64,000 nucleotides of DNA from Lachnospiraceae bacterium (GTDB lineage Bacteria > Bacillota > Clostridia > Lachnospirales > Lachnospiraceae), in NCBI GenBank assembly GCA_022652545.1, contig JALCRM010000001.1:124001-188000 (forward strand), read 5' to 3'. Position 1 is the stretch's first letter. Each line of letters opens with the position of its first letter. Position numbers and translations under genes: made by a program. Positions 1 through 9,453 of this stretch are shown here, piece after piece. The notes under the pieces were generated by a model. It was not told the DNA's origin, made no database searches, and was given only the letters and a program-made list of their open reading frames with translations.

Positions 1-181
1 CTGTTTCACTGACGTTTGATACAGCCGCGGTTGCGTTGACGGATGTACTTTCAGTACCAGTCTGAGCAGGAACCGTATCACCGCCGCAGCCGGTTGTGAA
101 AATTGCTGCAGCAAGAGCGACAGAAGCGATTGCAGCGACAGCAGGGTTGGATCTCTGCGACTTATTGTTATGATTTCTCAT
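1..181 (-). CDS. Putative lipoprotein, N-terminal part only (truncated by window edge)
   Basis: Reverse complement reads MRNHNNKSQRSNPAVAAIASVALAAAIFTTGCGGDTVPAQTGTE...; hydrophobic signal peptide with lipobox-like TTGC; open to the left edge. Confidence 0.6.
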   Translation of the reverse strand, partial: MRNHNNKSQRSNPAVAAIASVALAAAIFTTGCGGDTVPAQTGTESTSVNATAAVSNVSET

Positions 182-302
182 TTCAGGACCTTTCCCGGAC
201 TTACAGCGAGTCCGATGACTTAACGATATCTATTGTAACTCACAATGCCAAACTGCAAATCCGATAAGTTATATTAATTCAAATAACAACTGCTGTCTGT
301 GG

Positions 303-308
303 TATATT
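303..308 (+). promoter_or_regulatory. Possible -10 element (TATATT) upstream of the structured leader
   Basis: GGTATATTAA about 20 nt before the structured leader; no clear -35. Confidence 0.3.
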
Positions 309-327
309 AAAAAAGTAAGGATCATTT

Positions 328-416
328 AGGGCAAAGGTTATCGCACATATTACCAAGAAACTCGCGACGGTATCCCAGTAGAGTCGCAATACCGACGGTT
401 ATGAAGCGGGTGCCCT
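328..416 (+). ncRNA. Structured 5' leader, possible c-di-GMP-I (GEMM)-like riboswitch
   Basis: Closing stem AGGGCA(328-333)/TGCCCT(411-416), hairpin GGTTAT..ATATTACC, motifs GGGCAAA ... GTCGCAATACC ... TATGAAGCGGGTGCCC resembling GEMM GGCAAAC...GACGCAAAGC...UAUGNNNGCCGGGUUGCC; precedes a surface protein gene. The match is imperfect. Confidence 0.35.
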
Positions 417-445
417 GACGGCACATTGCAGAAAAGAGAAATTCC

Positions 446-1276
446 ATGCATATCAAAGACAGATCCAGGACTTTCGGTGTTTTGGCAGCATTGCTTTCGG
501 CGATGGTTATGGCGGCAGGTGTGCCGGTCAATGCGGCATCGGCTTCCCAGGGTACGCCGATCATCGGTCTCACACCCGGAGCGGGTTTTGAGGAGGAGAG
601 CGGGGGTATAGGCTGGAAACTGGCGGACGGGAGCAGCGCCAAAGACAGCTGGCTTTCCTTCGGAGGTCATGAGTATTATATAGACCCGGATGGATACATC
701 CGGACAGGTACATATACCCTGGATCATGAGACATATCAGTTCCTGGCGGAAGGCAGGGCTGTTCCGGTCGGTACAGACAGCACACAGCCGGTGACGGAGG
801 ACCGGGATCGCGCGGCACTCAGGCAGAAATGTGACAGGATCATCGCTTCGGTGACAACGCCGGATATGAGCAAAGAGCAGAAACTGCGTGCAGTATATGA
901 CTGGGAGATGAAGGCCTGCGGCTATAAAAGAAATTCACAGATACCGTCAGGAGATTTCACGCCGTCCTACGCGTTGCAGATACTGACCTCGGGGCGCGGC
1001 AACTGCTTCAGGTTTTCCTCTGCCTTTGCCTATCTTGCAAAAGATCTGGGCTTTGAATCCGTGATGATCACGGGCAAGTGCGATTCTCTTTCGAGAAGAG
1101 GCACCGTAGCGCCGCACGGATGGCCCATGGTTTATGATACGGACGGCTGGTACATCTTTGATCCGGACATGGAGGATGGCACCAGCAACGGGCACGCAAG
1201 TTTCTGGAAACGCACATACGATAATTATCCGCTGCGGAAACTGTATCCTGAAAAGCGGTATGAGATCTACTTTTAG
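446..1276 (+). CDS. Secreted transglutaminase-like domain protein
   Basis: Signal peptide; cell-wall-binding-like repeat (GGHEYYIDPDGYIRTGTYTLDHETYQF); transglutaminase-like core GRGNCFRFSSAFAYLAKDLGF...HGWPMVYDTDGWYIFDPDME. Confidence 0.8.
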   Translation: MHIKDRSRTFGVLAALLSAMVMAAGVPVNAASASQGTPIIGLTPGAGFEEESGGIGWKLADGSSAKDSWLSFGGHEYYIDPDGYIRTGTYTLDHETYQFLAEGRAVPVGTDSTQPVTEDRDRAALRQKCDRIIASVTTPDMSKEQKLRAVYDWEMKACGYKRNSQIPSGDFTPSYALQILTSGRGNCFRFSSAFAYLAKDLGFESVMITGKCDSLSRRGTVAPHGWPMVYDTDGWYIFDPDMEDGTSNGHASFWKRTYDNYPLRKLYPEKRYEIYF

Positions 1277-1405
1277 CAGATGAACTTCGCCCGGGCAGTC
1301 CAGGAAGGCAAAACGAACATGTAACTTAGACAGTGCGTCCCACGCAGCAGTTGGTGTAAAATAAAATCGGCAATAAATGTAAATGTCAGGGAAGGGAGAA
1401 ACCGC

Positions 1406-4400
1406 ATGGCTGAGCCGGGCAACCACAACGGGATGATCACGGATCATGAGGCACTGAACCGGATACCCTCAGGGGTCGGTGTCTATGATCTGAAAGACAA
1501 TATTATCGAGATGAAATATCTGAACGACGGTTATTACCAGATGATCGGATCGAGGCGTGAGGACCGCAGCTGCTATTTCGGAAATGCTGCAGCGCGTGCT
1601 ATACATCCGGAGGATCTGGTAAAACTGCTGGAGGAAGCCAATTCCTCTGTCCGCGAAAAACGCCTTTTTGACATACGTTTTCGTGTTCTGAACGGATCCG
1701 GTGACTATATCTGGATCGGAATACGGGCAAATCATGTTTCACTGGATGACAGGACGGAACGCTTTTTTGCCGCCTATTATAATGTCGATGCCCTGGTCAG
1801 CAGGCAGAAGATGCTGGAGACGCGCGAAGATGAGATGAATTCCGTCATCGGAAGCGTGCCGGGCGGCGTGGCTGTTTTTTCATGCTGCGGCGAAAATATA
1901 AGGATGGAATATGCCAACAACGGGTTCTATGAGCTGCACCACGGGAGCCGTGAATACTGGCGGAGGATGGATCCTGATCCGACGGGCTGGCTTTTACCGG
2001 AAGACCGCAATCTGTTTTGGAATGAGTTCACCAAGGTAAGGGATGGGATACAGAAACTGGGCAATGCCGCGTACCGTATCATCGGGGAAGACGGTGATCT
2101 GCACTGGGTCAACAACCAGTTCCGTTTTGCATACAGAAAAGGGGATACTTCCTACTACTATGCCTCTTTCACGGATCTCGATGCGCTCAAGGCAGCGGAG
2201 CAGTCAAAGAATGAGATCCGCAGAATGTATGAGAGTGCCGTTGAGGAAGCAAAACTTGTCGTATGGGAATACGATCTCATCAACCACCGCATCATCATGG
2301 CGGAAAATGAATTCACGAAATATGACTATCGGAAATTCGGGCTCCCTAAAATAACCGAGAATGCGCCGCAGGCTCTGGTACCTTACATCGACGACGCCAG
2401 TGTCGATGTTTTTCTTGAAATGTACAGGAAGATAGAGTCCGGTGAACCGGAGGCATCCTGCGAAGTCTGGTACAAGCTGAATACCGCGAAAGAACCGCGG
2501 TGTGAGCGGATCTTTTACATGAATGTGTTTGACGCCGCCCACAAGCCGGTAAAGGCGTATGGGATAGGACAGAATATCACACAGCAGAAAATGGCGCAGG
2601 CTGAGTACAACCGGCTGCGGGCACAGCTGACCGGAAATCTGAAGGACATTGTCAGCAGTACGCAGCTGAATATTACCAAAAATGAGTTTATCAGTTCCTA
2701 CAGCCCTTATCCGGGGGTCGCGGAATCTCTCACACGCAGGACGGCCGATGAACATTTTGAAGCGGCAGCATCGGCCATTGCCAATGAAAAACTGCGCAGG
2801 GAGGTAGTGGACGAATATGTCTGCTCGAAGCTGCTTTCGCTGTTTAAAAACGGGACAATGCAGCTTGAAAAGACTTACCCGGTGAGAACGTCAACGGGCG
2901 GTATCATGTGGGTGCATACCATTACCCAGCTGATGCAGAACCCCGGCACGGGGGACGTCGAGGCGATCACTTTTTCGAAAGATATTACCGAGGAGAAACG
3001 GACGCACGAGATCGTCAGCCGACTTTCCGTTACCAGCTGCGATTTTATCGGGATCATTGATGTCAGTGAGAAGTCATTTATCATACATACCGAAAACTGG
3101 GACTGCACGGATGTCACAACAGGAAATAAATATGATTATGAGACAGTAAGGCAGCTTCTTGCGGGCACCTACATCGCTCCGGAAAGAAAACAGGGCTTTC
3201 TGGCTGAAAGCGATCTGGAAAAGCTGGCAGCTTCGCTGGAGGAAAAAGGACAAAGCATCATCGCCTATGACTATCTCGATGCTTCCGACGGCAGTGGACC
3301 GCTGAAGAAACAGATCGTTTTCAACTGGCTGAATGATGAGCGGAGAGAAATGCTCTGTATCCAGCAGGACGTCACTGCCGCGTATCTCAAAGAGCAGGAA
3401 CAGATCGCGGCCCTGGAAAAGGCAAAACTGGAAGCGGATAAAGCCAACGAGGCGAAATCCGTATTCCTTTCCGGCATGAGCCATGACCTGCGTACGCCGC
3501 TCAACGGTGTGCTCGGCTTTACGTCGCTGGCGCTGAAAGAGAATGATCCGGCCAGAAAACAGGAACTTCTTCAGAAAGTCGATACGTCGGGCAGGCTTCT
3601 GCGCGATCTTATCAATGATACGCTGGACCTTTCAAGGATAGAGAGCGGGAAGGCCCGGGTCGAAGCGGAAGCGGTCATGCCGGACGACCTGATACCGGCT
3701 GTAACGGTTGCACTGAAGGCCTCGGCCGAGCTAAAAAACATCCGGTACAACACGGACTTTGATATCGACACCGCCTCTCCGGTATGGTGCGACAAGCTGA
3801 AGGTGCAGAAAATCGCGCTGAACCTGATTTCAAACGCTATCAGGTACACACCGAAAGGGGGAACGGTCAGCATCGCTCTCCGCTCGGAGAAGAGGAATGA
3901 AACGGCCAGCTGCTATATTCTGACAGTCAGCGATACCGGGATCGGTATGAGTGAACAGTTCCTGGAGCGTATGTATGAGCCTTTTGCACAGGAAAAGAGA
4001 TCCGAACTGATCATGGAACCCGGCACCGGACTGGGACTCTCCATAGTGAAAAGCTACGTGGACCTGATGGGAGGGACGATCAGAGTCGCAAGTAAAGTGC
4101 ATGAGGGCACATGTATAGAGGTTACGATACCTTACAGTACGGAAGACAGGCAGCCGGATCAGGCAAGAGAGAATGACGCGGCTGCGGGGACCCTTGCAGG
4201 CAAAAGGATCCTGTTATGCGAAGACAATCAGATGAATACCGAAATAGCCGTTATGCTGCTGAAGGAACAGGGAATGCTGGTGGAAACCGCTGAAAACGGA
4301 AAAGCCGGCCTGGAAATATTTTCGGCTTCTGAGGAAGGCTGTTTTGACGCCGTTCTTATGGATCTGCGCATGCCGGTGATGGACGGCTATGAAGCCGCCA

Positions 4401-4588
4401 GACGGATACGAAAACTTCCGCGGAAGGATGCACAGCTGGTCCCGATCATTGCCCTGACGGCGGACGCGTTTGAAGAAAGCATACGGGAGTCCAGGGAAGC
4501 GGGTATGAATGCCTATGTGACAAAACCGGTCGAACCGCAGGAACTGTACAGTAAACTTCTGCAGTGCATCGGCGGGAAAGAACAATAG
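1406..4588 (+). CDS. Hybrid sensor histidine kinase/response regulator with multiple PAS-like domains
   Basis: HisKA box FLSGMSHDLRTPLNGVLGF, HATPase N/G boxes (NLISNAIRYTPKGG, DTGIGMS, GTGLGLSIVK), C-terminal REC (LCEDNQMN..DAVLMDLRMPVMDG..ALTADAF..KPV). Confidence 0.93.
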   Translation: MAEPGNHNGMITDHEALNRIPSGVGVYDLKDNIIEMKYLNDGYYQMIGSRREDRSCYFGNAAARAIHPEDLVKLLEEANSSVREKRLFDIRFRVLNGSGDYIWIGIRANHVSLDDRTERFFAAYYNVDALVSRQKMLETREDEMNSVIGSVPGGVAVFSCCGENIRMEYANNGFYELHHGSREYWRRMDPDPTGWLLPEDRNLFWNEFTKVRDGIQKLGNAAYRIIGEDGDLHWVNNQFRFAYRKGDTSYYYASFTDLDALKAAEQSKNEIRRMYESAVEEAKLVVWEYDLINHRIIMAENEFTKYDYRKFGLPKITENAPQALVPYIDDASVDVFLEMYRKIESGEPEASCEVWYKLNTAKEPRCERIFYMNVFDAAHKPVKAYGIGQNITQQKMAQAEYNRLRAQLTGNLKDIVSSTQLNITKNEFISSYSPYPGVAESLTRRTADEHFEAAASAIANEKLRREVVDEYVCSKLLSLFKNGTMQLEKTYPVRTSTGGIMWVHTITQLMQNPGTGDVEAITFSKDITEEKRTHEIVSRLSVTSCDFIGIIDVSEKSFIIHTENWDCTDVTTGNKYDYETVRQLLAGTYIAPERKQGFLAESDLEKLAASLEEKGQSIIAYDYLDASDGSGPLKKQIVFNWLNDERREMLCIQQDVTAAYLKEQEQIAALEKAKLEADKANEAKSVFLSGMSHDLRTPLNGVLGFTSLALKENDPARKQELLQKVDTSGRLLRDLINDTLDLSRIESGKARVEAEAVMPDDLIPAVTVALKASAELKNIRYNTDFDIDTASPVWCDKLKVQKIALNLISNAIRYTPKGGTVSIALRSEKRNETASCYILTVSDTGIGMSEQFLERMYEPFAQEKRSELIMEPGTGLGLSIVKSYVDLMGGTIRVASKVHEGTCIEVTIPYSTEDRQPDQARENDAAAGTLAGKRILLCEDNQMNTEIAVMLLKEQGMLVETAENGKAGLEIFSASEEGCFDAVLMDLRMPVMDGYEAARRIRKLPRKDAQLVPIIALTADAFEESIRESREAGMNAYVTKPVEPQELYSKLLQCIGGKEQ

Positions 4589-4640
4589 ATTCTCGAAGAT
4601 TCTGAACAGCGATCCGATATCGCCGGCAATCGGCAGTCAG

Positions 4641-6422
4641 ATGGGGAAGAACGCTATGTGTAAGATCATTCAGTATCTGTTTGGAAAAGAACGTCCTTTT
4701 CGACAGCTGTTGTTCAATATTATTTCCGTGATCGGTTTTGCGGGCGGGCTGATCTCCTTCATAGTATCGCTCATTACAAAACTGCCGGTACTGCAGGATG
4801 TGATCGTATTTACTGCGCTGCTGGTACTGATCCTGTGCATTTACCTGGCCAATGCGAAGGGAAAACTTCAGCTGGCGTCGACTGTGATCATCGTCATGAT
4901 CACCATGCTGCTCATGCCTGCCATGTTTTTTACCGGCGGCGGGGTTTACAGCGGCATGCCGTCCTGGTTCATCATGGGGATGGTCTTCACGTTTCTCCTG
5001 ATAGAAGGAAAGCTCTGCTATATATTGCTGGCACTGCAGGGCGTAATTTATACCTTGTGTTTTCTGGCGGCATATTATCATCGCGAATGGGTGCAGCCTT
5101 TTCCGTCTGAATCCGGTGTTTATCTTGACGCGGTGCAGAGCATGTTTGTCGCTGCCATGGTCATAGGTCTGATCATTCGTTTCCAGACCAATACCTATGA
5201 AAGGATGCTCCGTCAGAGCATCGAGCAGAACCGGCAGCTGGAAGAGGCCAAAGACACGGCAATGCGTGCCAATTCCGCAAAAACACAGTTCCTGTCCCAT
5301 ATGTCCCACGATATCCGCACGCCGATCAACGGGATCATCGGTATGCTGGATATTGCGGAAGACAGTCCGGATGACCTTAAGAAGCAGGCGGAATGCCGCG
5401 AGAAGATCAGGATCTCTTCCAACCATCTGCTTTCCCTGATCAATGATGTACTGGACATCAGCATGGTCGAGAGCGGTAAAGTAGAACTCTCCGATGAGGT
5501 TTTCGATATCCGCACTCTCGTAAAGGACTGCATAGCCATCATGGGAGACACGGCCAGGGAACGCGGCATCTCCCTGGAGGTACAGCTCGGGAAGATCGGG
5601 CATCCTTATCTGTATGGCAGCCCGCTGCATCTGCGCCAGATCATCATCAATATCGTCGGCAATGCACTGAAATACAACCAGGAAGGCGGCAGGGTCGCGG
5701 TGAGCCTGGAGGAAACGGGCAGCACGGAGGAAAGGGCAGAGATGAGGCTCTGTGTCAGGGATACCGGCATCGGCATGTCAAAGGAATTCCTTGCACACAT
5801 CTTTGAGCCGTTTACGCAGGCGGACAACGGAGCACGGACAAAATACAGCGGCTCAGGCCTTGGTATGTCGATCACAAAGGGCTTCGTGGAGCGGATGGGC
5901 GGAACGATCACAGTAGACAGTGCAGCGGGCGTCGGCAGTACTTTTACGGTCCTGCTTCCTTTCCGTATTTCCGAGGAGCCTGCAAGGGTCGAAGAGAGCA
6001 AGCCGGAGAGCGATTCGATCGATGGAATGGAGATCCTGCTCGTCGAGGATAACGATCTCAATCTGGAGATCGCGCAGTATATGCTGGAACATGCCGGCGC
6101 GCACGTCACCTGTGCCCGGAACGGCGAGGAAGCGATCAGACTTTTTGCTGCTTCGGAGGAAGGAAAGTTTGACTGCATACTGATGGACATCATGATGCCG
6201 GTCATGGACGGCCTGGAAGCGGCCCGCAGGATCCGCGCCCTGGGGAGGACGGATGCGGGAAAGGTCGCGATCGTTGCCATGACCGCAAATGCGTATGTTG
6301 AGGATGTTAAAAAGACACGCGACGCAGGTATGGATGAACATCTGGCAAAACCCATCGAAAAAGCCACAATGTATCATACCCTGTCTGTTTTATACCGCCG
6401 CAGACATCCGGAGCAGCACTAG
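4641..6422 (+). CDS. Membrane-anchored hybrid histidine kinase/response regulator
   Basis: N-terminal transmembrane segments; FLSHMSHDIRTPINGIIGML H-box; DTGIGMS, GSGLGMSITK; REC domain DCILMDIMMPVMDG. Confidence 0.93.
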   Translation: MGKNAMCKIIQYLFGKERPFRQLLFNIISVIGFAGGLISFIVSLITKLPVLQDVIVFTALLVLILCIYLANAKGKLQLASTVIIVMITMLLMPAMFFTGGGVYSGMPSWFIMGMVFTFLLIEGKLCYILLALQGVIYTLCFLAAYYHREWVQPFPSESGVYLDAVQSMFVAAMVIGLIIRFQTNTYERMLRQSIEQNRQLEEAKDTAMRANSAKTQFLSHMSHDIRTPINGIIGMLDIAEDSPDDLKKQAECREKIRISSNHLLSLINDVLDISMVESGKVELSDEVFDIRTLVKDCIAIMGDTARERGISLEVQLGKIGHPYLYGSPLHLRQIIINIVGNALKYNQEGGRVAVSLEETGSTEERAEMRLCVRDTGIGMSKEFLAHIFEPFTQADNGARTKYSGSGLGMSITKGFVERMGGTITVDSAAGVGSTFTVLLPFRISEEPARVEESKPESDSIDGMEILLVEDNDLNLEIAQYMLEHAGAHVTCARNGEEAIRLFAASEEGKFDCILMDIMMPVMDGLEAARRIRALGRTDAGKVAIVAMTANAYVEDVKKTRDAGMDEHLAKPIEKATMYHTLSVLYRRRHPEQH

Positions 6423-6428
6423 CAGGCG

Positions 6429-6457
6429 TTGAGTTTTTTATGCTGCGAGTTTAGAAT
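6429..6457 (+). promoter_or_regulatory. Sigma-A-type promoter TTGAGT-N17-TAGAAT
   Basis: Hexamers with 17-bp spacer upstream of the coiled-coil gene. Confidence 0.5.
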
Positions 6458-6521
6458 ACTTGTAAGAAAAATGCGATCAACTGCATTTATTGAAAATGCA
6501 CTGTAATCGGAGGATATCACT

Positions 6522-8438
6522 ATGGGGCTGTTTGGTTTTGGAAAAAAGAAAAAAGCGGATGATGAGGAAGACGAAATGTCGACCATGGAATTTGCCCCTT
6601 TGGACAGTACGGAAAAAACCGGATCGGATGAGAAACAGAATAGTACGGAGGAGGGATCCTCCCCCGCTTCTTCTGAATTGAATCTGGATGCGCTGAAGGA
6701 TGCTTTGACCGGGATGGCGGACAAAGAAGACGAAGAAGACGAGGAAGATGGCAAAGAGTCGGATTCCGATGAGGAGAAAGAGCCGGCTGCCGGGGTAAAG
6801 GAACTTACCGAAGCGCAGGAACCCGCTGCAGAGGAAAAGAAGTCTGCTGAGAAGGAGCCGGCTGAAGAGCCCGCTGCCGAAGCGGAAGAACCGGCAGCAG
6901 CGGAGCAGAAGCCCGCTGAGAAGATGCCGGCAGAAGAACCCGCTGCCGAAGCGAAAGAATCGAAAGCAGATGAAGAGGAGAAGCCTGCCGTTTTGTCTGC
7001 ACAGGATACGGCAGATCTGGAAAATGAAGTGGCAGATGCCGTCGAAAACGGGGCAAAACAGCCGCTGCGGGAGACGGAAGAGCAGCCGTCGCAGCCGGCT
7101 GTCCGGTCAGATGACGGCGGGGAGCAGGAGGACAAGTATCTGCTCAGGGCAGGGAAGGCCGCCGAAGGGCTGGTTGCTCAGTCCGAGCAGGATATACCGG
7201 CCAAAGAACACAGCAGCAGGGAACTGAAAAAGATGTCCCGGCTGGAACTGATCGATGTCATCTATGCGCTTGCACAGAAAAACAAGACTCTTGCCGCTGC
7301 GGCGAAGGACAGTGTTTCCGCTGCGGGAAGCGCCGGAGGAAAGGGAGCTGTCACAAGGCAGCTGACGCTGGATGCGGAAGCGGCGAAGCGGAAGCATGCA
7401 GAAAATGAAGCGCTGGCAGCGCAGGCGGATGCTTCCAGGCTGAAGGAAGAGAACGCTTCTTTAAAGGAACGCCTGGAAAGCGTGACGGCAGAGCTGCAGA
7501 AGATAGAGGAAGAAGTAGTCAAGCAGAAGACGCGCCAGGGACGTGTCGCGGAAGCGGCCGCGGAACAGGCGCGGGCAGATTGTATAACGGCCAGAAACGA
7601 TGCAGCCGCAGCACGGAATGAGGCTGCAGAGGCCAAAGGAGAGGCGGCCGCCGCGAAGGCGGAAACGGCAAAGGCACAGGAAGAGGCGGCCTCCGCGAAG
7701 GCGGAAGTGGGGAAAGCGCAGGAAGAGGCAGCTTCCGCAAAGGCGGAACTGGCGAAGTCACAGGAAGAGGCGGCCGCCGCGAAGACGGAAGCCGGGAAAG
7801 CGCAGGAAGAGGCAGCCGCCGCAAAGGCGGAAGCCGGGAAAGCGCAGGAAGAGGCAGCCGCCGCGAAGACGGAAGCCGGGAAAGCGCAGGAAGAGGCAGC
7901 CGCCGCAAAGGCGGAAGCCGGGAAAGCGCAGGAAGAGGCAGCCGCCGCAAAGGCGGAAGCCGGAAAAGCGCAGGCAGAGACAGCTGCCGCAAAGGCAGAA
8001 CTGGAGAAAGCTCAGGCGGAAGCCGACAGAGAGAGGGAAGCACTGAAGGCGAGCAGACTGAGTGCGGAAAGCATGTACCAGGAAGTTCTTAAGAAGCGCG
8101 ACGAGGCAGAACAGCTGATCGCGTCAGCCAGGCAGAAAATCACAGATGCCGACAGCGAGATGGCCTCCGTACGTGAAAAGAACGCTGCGGCGGCACAGGA
8201 ACTGCAGAGTGCGATCGAGAAGAGACAGAGCGCTGAACAGGAACTTAAGTCGGCTCGGGAAGAGCATGAGTACGCAAAGCGCGAGTTTGAAGCGGTGAAG
8301 AAGAAACAGGAGGAACTCAGCGCAGAGGCATCAAAGTATGAAGGCCTCAGCCAGGAAGAGATATTCCGCGGAAAACTCAAGGAACTTTCCAACATGGTGC
8401 GGGAAAACCCGGAGCTGAAGCAGTATCTGCATCGCTGA
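6522..8438 (+). CDS. Large acidic/Ala-rich coiled-coil repeat protein
   Basis: SD ggagg upstream; acidic low-complexity N-terminus, then tandem 14-aa repeats (EEAAAAKxEAGKAQ) and a continued coiled coil. Confidence 0.85.
   Translation: MGLFGFGKKKKADDEEDEMSTMEFAPLDSTEKTGSDEKQNSTEEGSSPASSELNLDALKDALTGMADKEDEEDEEDGKESDSDEEKEPAAGVKELTEAQEPAAEEKKSAEKEPAEEPAAEAEEPAAAEQKPAEKMPAEEPAAEAKESKADEEEKPAVLSAQDTADLENEVADAVENGAKQPLRETEEQPSQPAVRSDDGGEQEDKYLLRAGKAAEGLVAQSEQDIPAKEHSSRELKKMSRLELIDVIYALAQKNKTLAAAAKDSVSAAGSAGGKGAVTRQLTLDAEAAKRKHAENEALAAQADASRLKEENASLKERLESVTAELQKIEEEVVKQKTRQGRVAEAAAEQARADCITARNDAAAARNEAAEAKGEAAAAKAETAKAQEEAASAKAEVGKAQEEAASAKAELAKSQEEAAAAKTEAGKAQEEAAAAKAEAGKAQEEAAAAKTEAGKAQEEAAAAKAEAGKAQEEAAAAKAEAGKAQAETAAAKAELEKAQAEADREREALKASRLSAESMYQEVLKKRDEAEQLIASARQKITDADSEMASVREKNAAAAQELQSAIEKRQSAEQELKSAREEHEYAKREFEAVKKKQEELSAEASKYEGLSQEEIFRGKLKELSNMVRENPELKQYLHR
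7636..8020 (+). repeat. Tandem 42-bp (14 aa) coding repeats, about 9 copies
   Basis: gcggaagccgggaaagcgcaggaagaggcagccgccgcaaag-type unit repeated in frame. Confidence 0.9.
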
Positions 8439-8478
8439 TGTCACTGCGCTTTCATAAGGTCACCGGAGGTACCGTAGC

Positions 8479-8694
8479 ATGAGTTCAGACAGCAGAGGAA
8501 ATGATCAGGATATCGAGCTTCCTTCCCTCGAAGAGATCGAGGAAGAGAGAAAACGTATCCTGCATACAATGAACCGGAGAAAAACAACGATACTGGCAAC
8601 AGCCGTTGCCATTGTCGTTGCGATCGATGTTCTGTTAGCGTGCCTTCTGACAGGCGTACTCAGCTGGAGCAGCCTGTTCGGTCATTTTGCCTGA
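8479..8694 (+). CDS. Small single-pass membrane protein of unknown function
   Basis: 71 aa, charged N-terminus, one TM segment (TTILATAVAIVVAIDVLLACLLTGVL). Confidence 0.6.
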   Translation: MSSDSRGNDQDIELPSLEEIEEERKRILHTMNRRKTTILATAVAIVVAIDVLLACLLTGVLSWSSLFGHFA

Positions 8695-8700
8695 TCAGGA

Positions 8701-9147
8701 TCACAGGAACGCGTCTGCGTCGTTTTCTTCGTATTTTACATCGCAGTATTTACAGCGGTAGATCTCGCGTGCTTCGTCTGCCAGGTAGAAAATGTGCGGA
8801 AGTTCCGGCTCCACAGCCGTGATGCAGCGCGGATTCGTGCAGCGGATGACACCGCGGATCTCTTTGGGCAGTGTGAGCACTTTCTTTTCCACGATCTCGC
8901 CGTCCTTGATGACGTTGACGGTAATATTGTGGTCAATGAAAGCCAGGACATCCAGGTTGAGCGTATTGATGTCGCATTCGACTTTCAGGATATCCTTCTT
9001 TCCCATCTTTTCACTGCGCGCATTTTTGATGATCGCCACCGGGCAGTCGGCCTTGTCCAGGCCCAGGTGACGGTAGATGGACATTGCTTTGCCGGCCGGA
9101 ATATGGTCCAGAACAAAGCCTTCTTCGATCTTGCCTACATTCAGCAT
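8701..9147 (-). CDS. pyrI: Aspartate carbamoyltransferase regulatory subunit
   Basis: MLNVGKIEEGFVLDHIPAGKAMSIYRHL..., zinc-binding CTNPRC...YRCKYCD; adjacent to pyrB. GGAGG precedes ATG 9147; an in-frame ATG at 9159 lies inside the repeat element. Confidence 0.93.
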   Translation of the reverse strand: MLNVGKIEEGFVLDHIPAGKAMSIYRHLGLDKADCPVAIIKNARSEKMGKKDILKVECDINTLNLDVLAFIDHNITVNVIKDGEIVEKKVLTLPKEIRGVIRCTNPRCITAVEPELPHIFYLADEAREIYRCKYCDVKYEENDADAFL

Positions 9148-9447
9148 ACATACCTCCATGAGGAGAATCTTCAGATTCTCCGAAATGGGCGGCCGGTGCG
9201 AAGCACCGTTGCCGCGATTCGAAAGTGGAGCATCAGCGACACTTTCGGATTAATGCCTCCATGAGGAGAATCTTCAGATTCTCCGAAATGGGCGGCCGGT
9301 GCGAAGCACCGCTGCCGCGATTCGAAAGTGGAGCATCAGCGACACTTTCGGATTAATACCTCCATGAGGAGAATCTTCAGATTCTCCGAAATGGGCGGCC
9401 GGTGCGAAGCACCGTTGCCGCGATTCGAAAGTGGAGCATCAGCGCCT
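9148..9447 (-). repeat. Three tandem copies (103-bp period) of the dispersed structured element, in the pyrB-pyrI intergenic region
   Basis: cctccatgaggagaatcttcagattctccgaaatgggcggccggtgcgaagcaccg... starts at 9153, 9256 and 9359; hairpins GGAGAATC/GATTCTCC, CGGTGC/GCACCG and CGAAAGTG/CACTTTCG. Confidence 0.95.
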
Positions 9448-9453
9448 GAAAAC

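Noticed and set aside
4446-5630. 394-aa minus-strand ORF
   Set aside because: Antisense to the two hybrid kinases; no domain signature.
7519-8043. Repetitive minus-strand ORF LPLPALSRLPPLRR
   Set aside because: Shadow of the 42-bp repeats in the coiled-coil gene, not an independent protein.
9148-9447. CRISPR array
   Set aside because: The whole 103-bp unit repeats, with no unique spacers and no cas genes.
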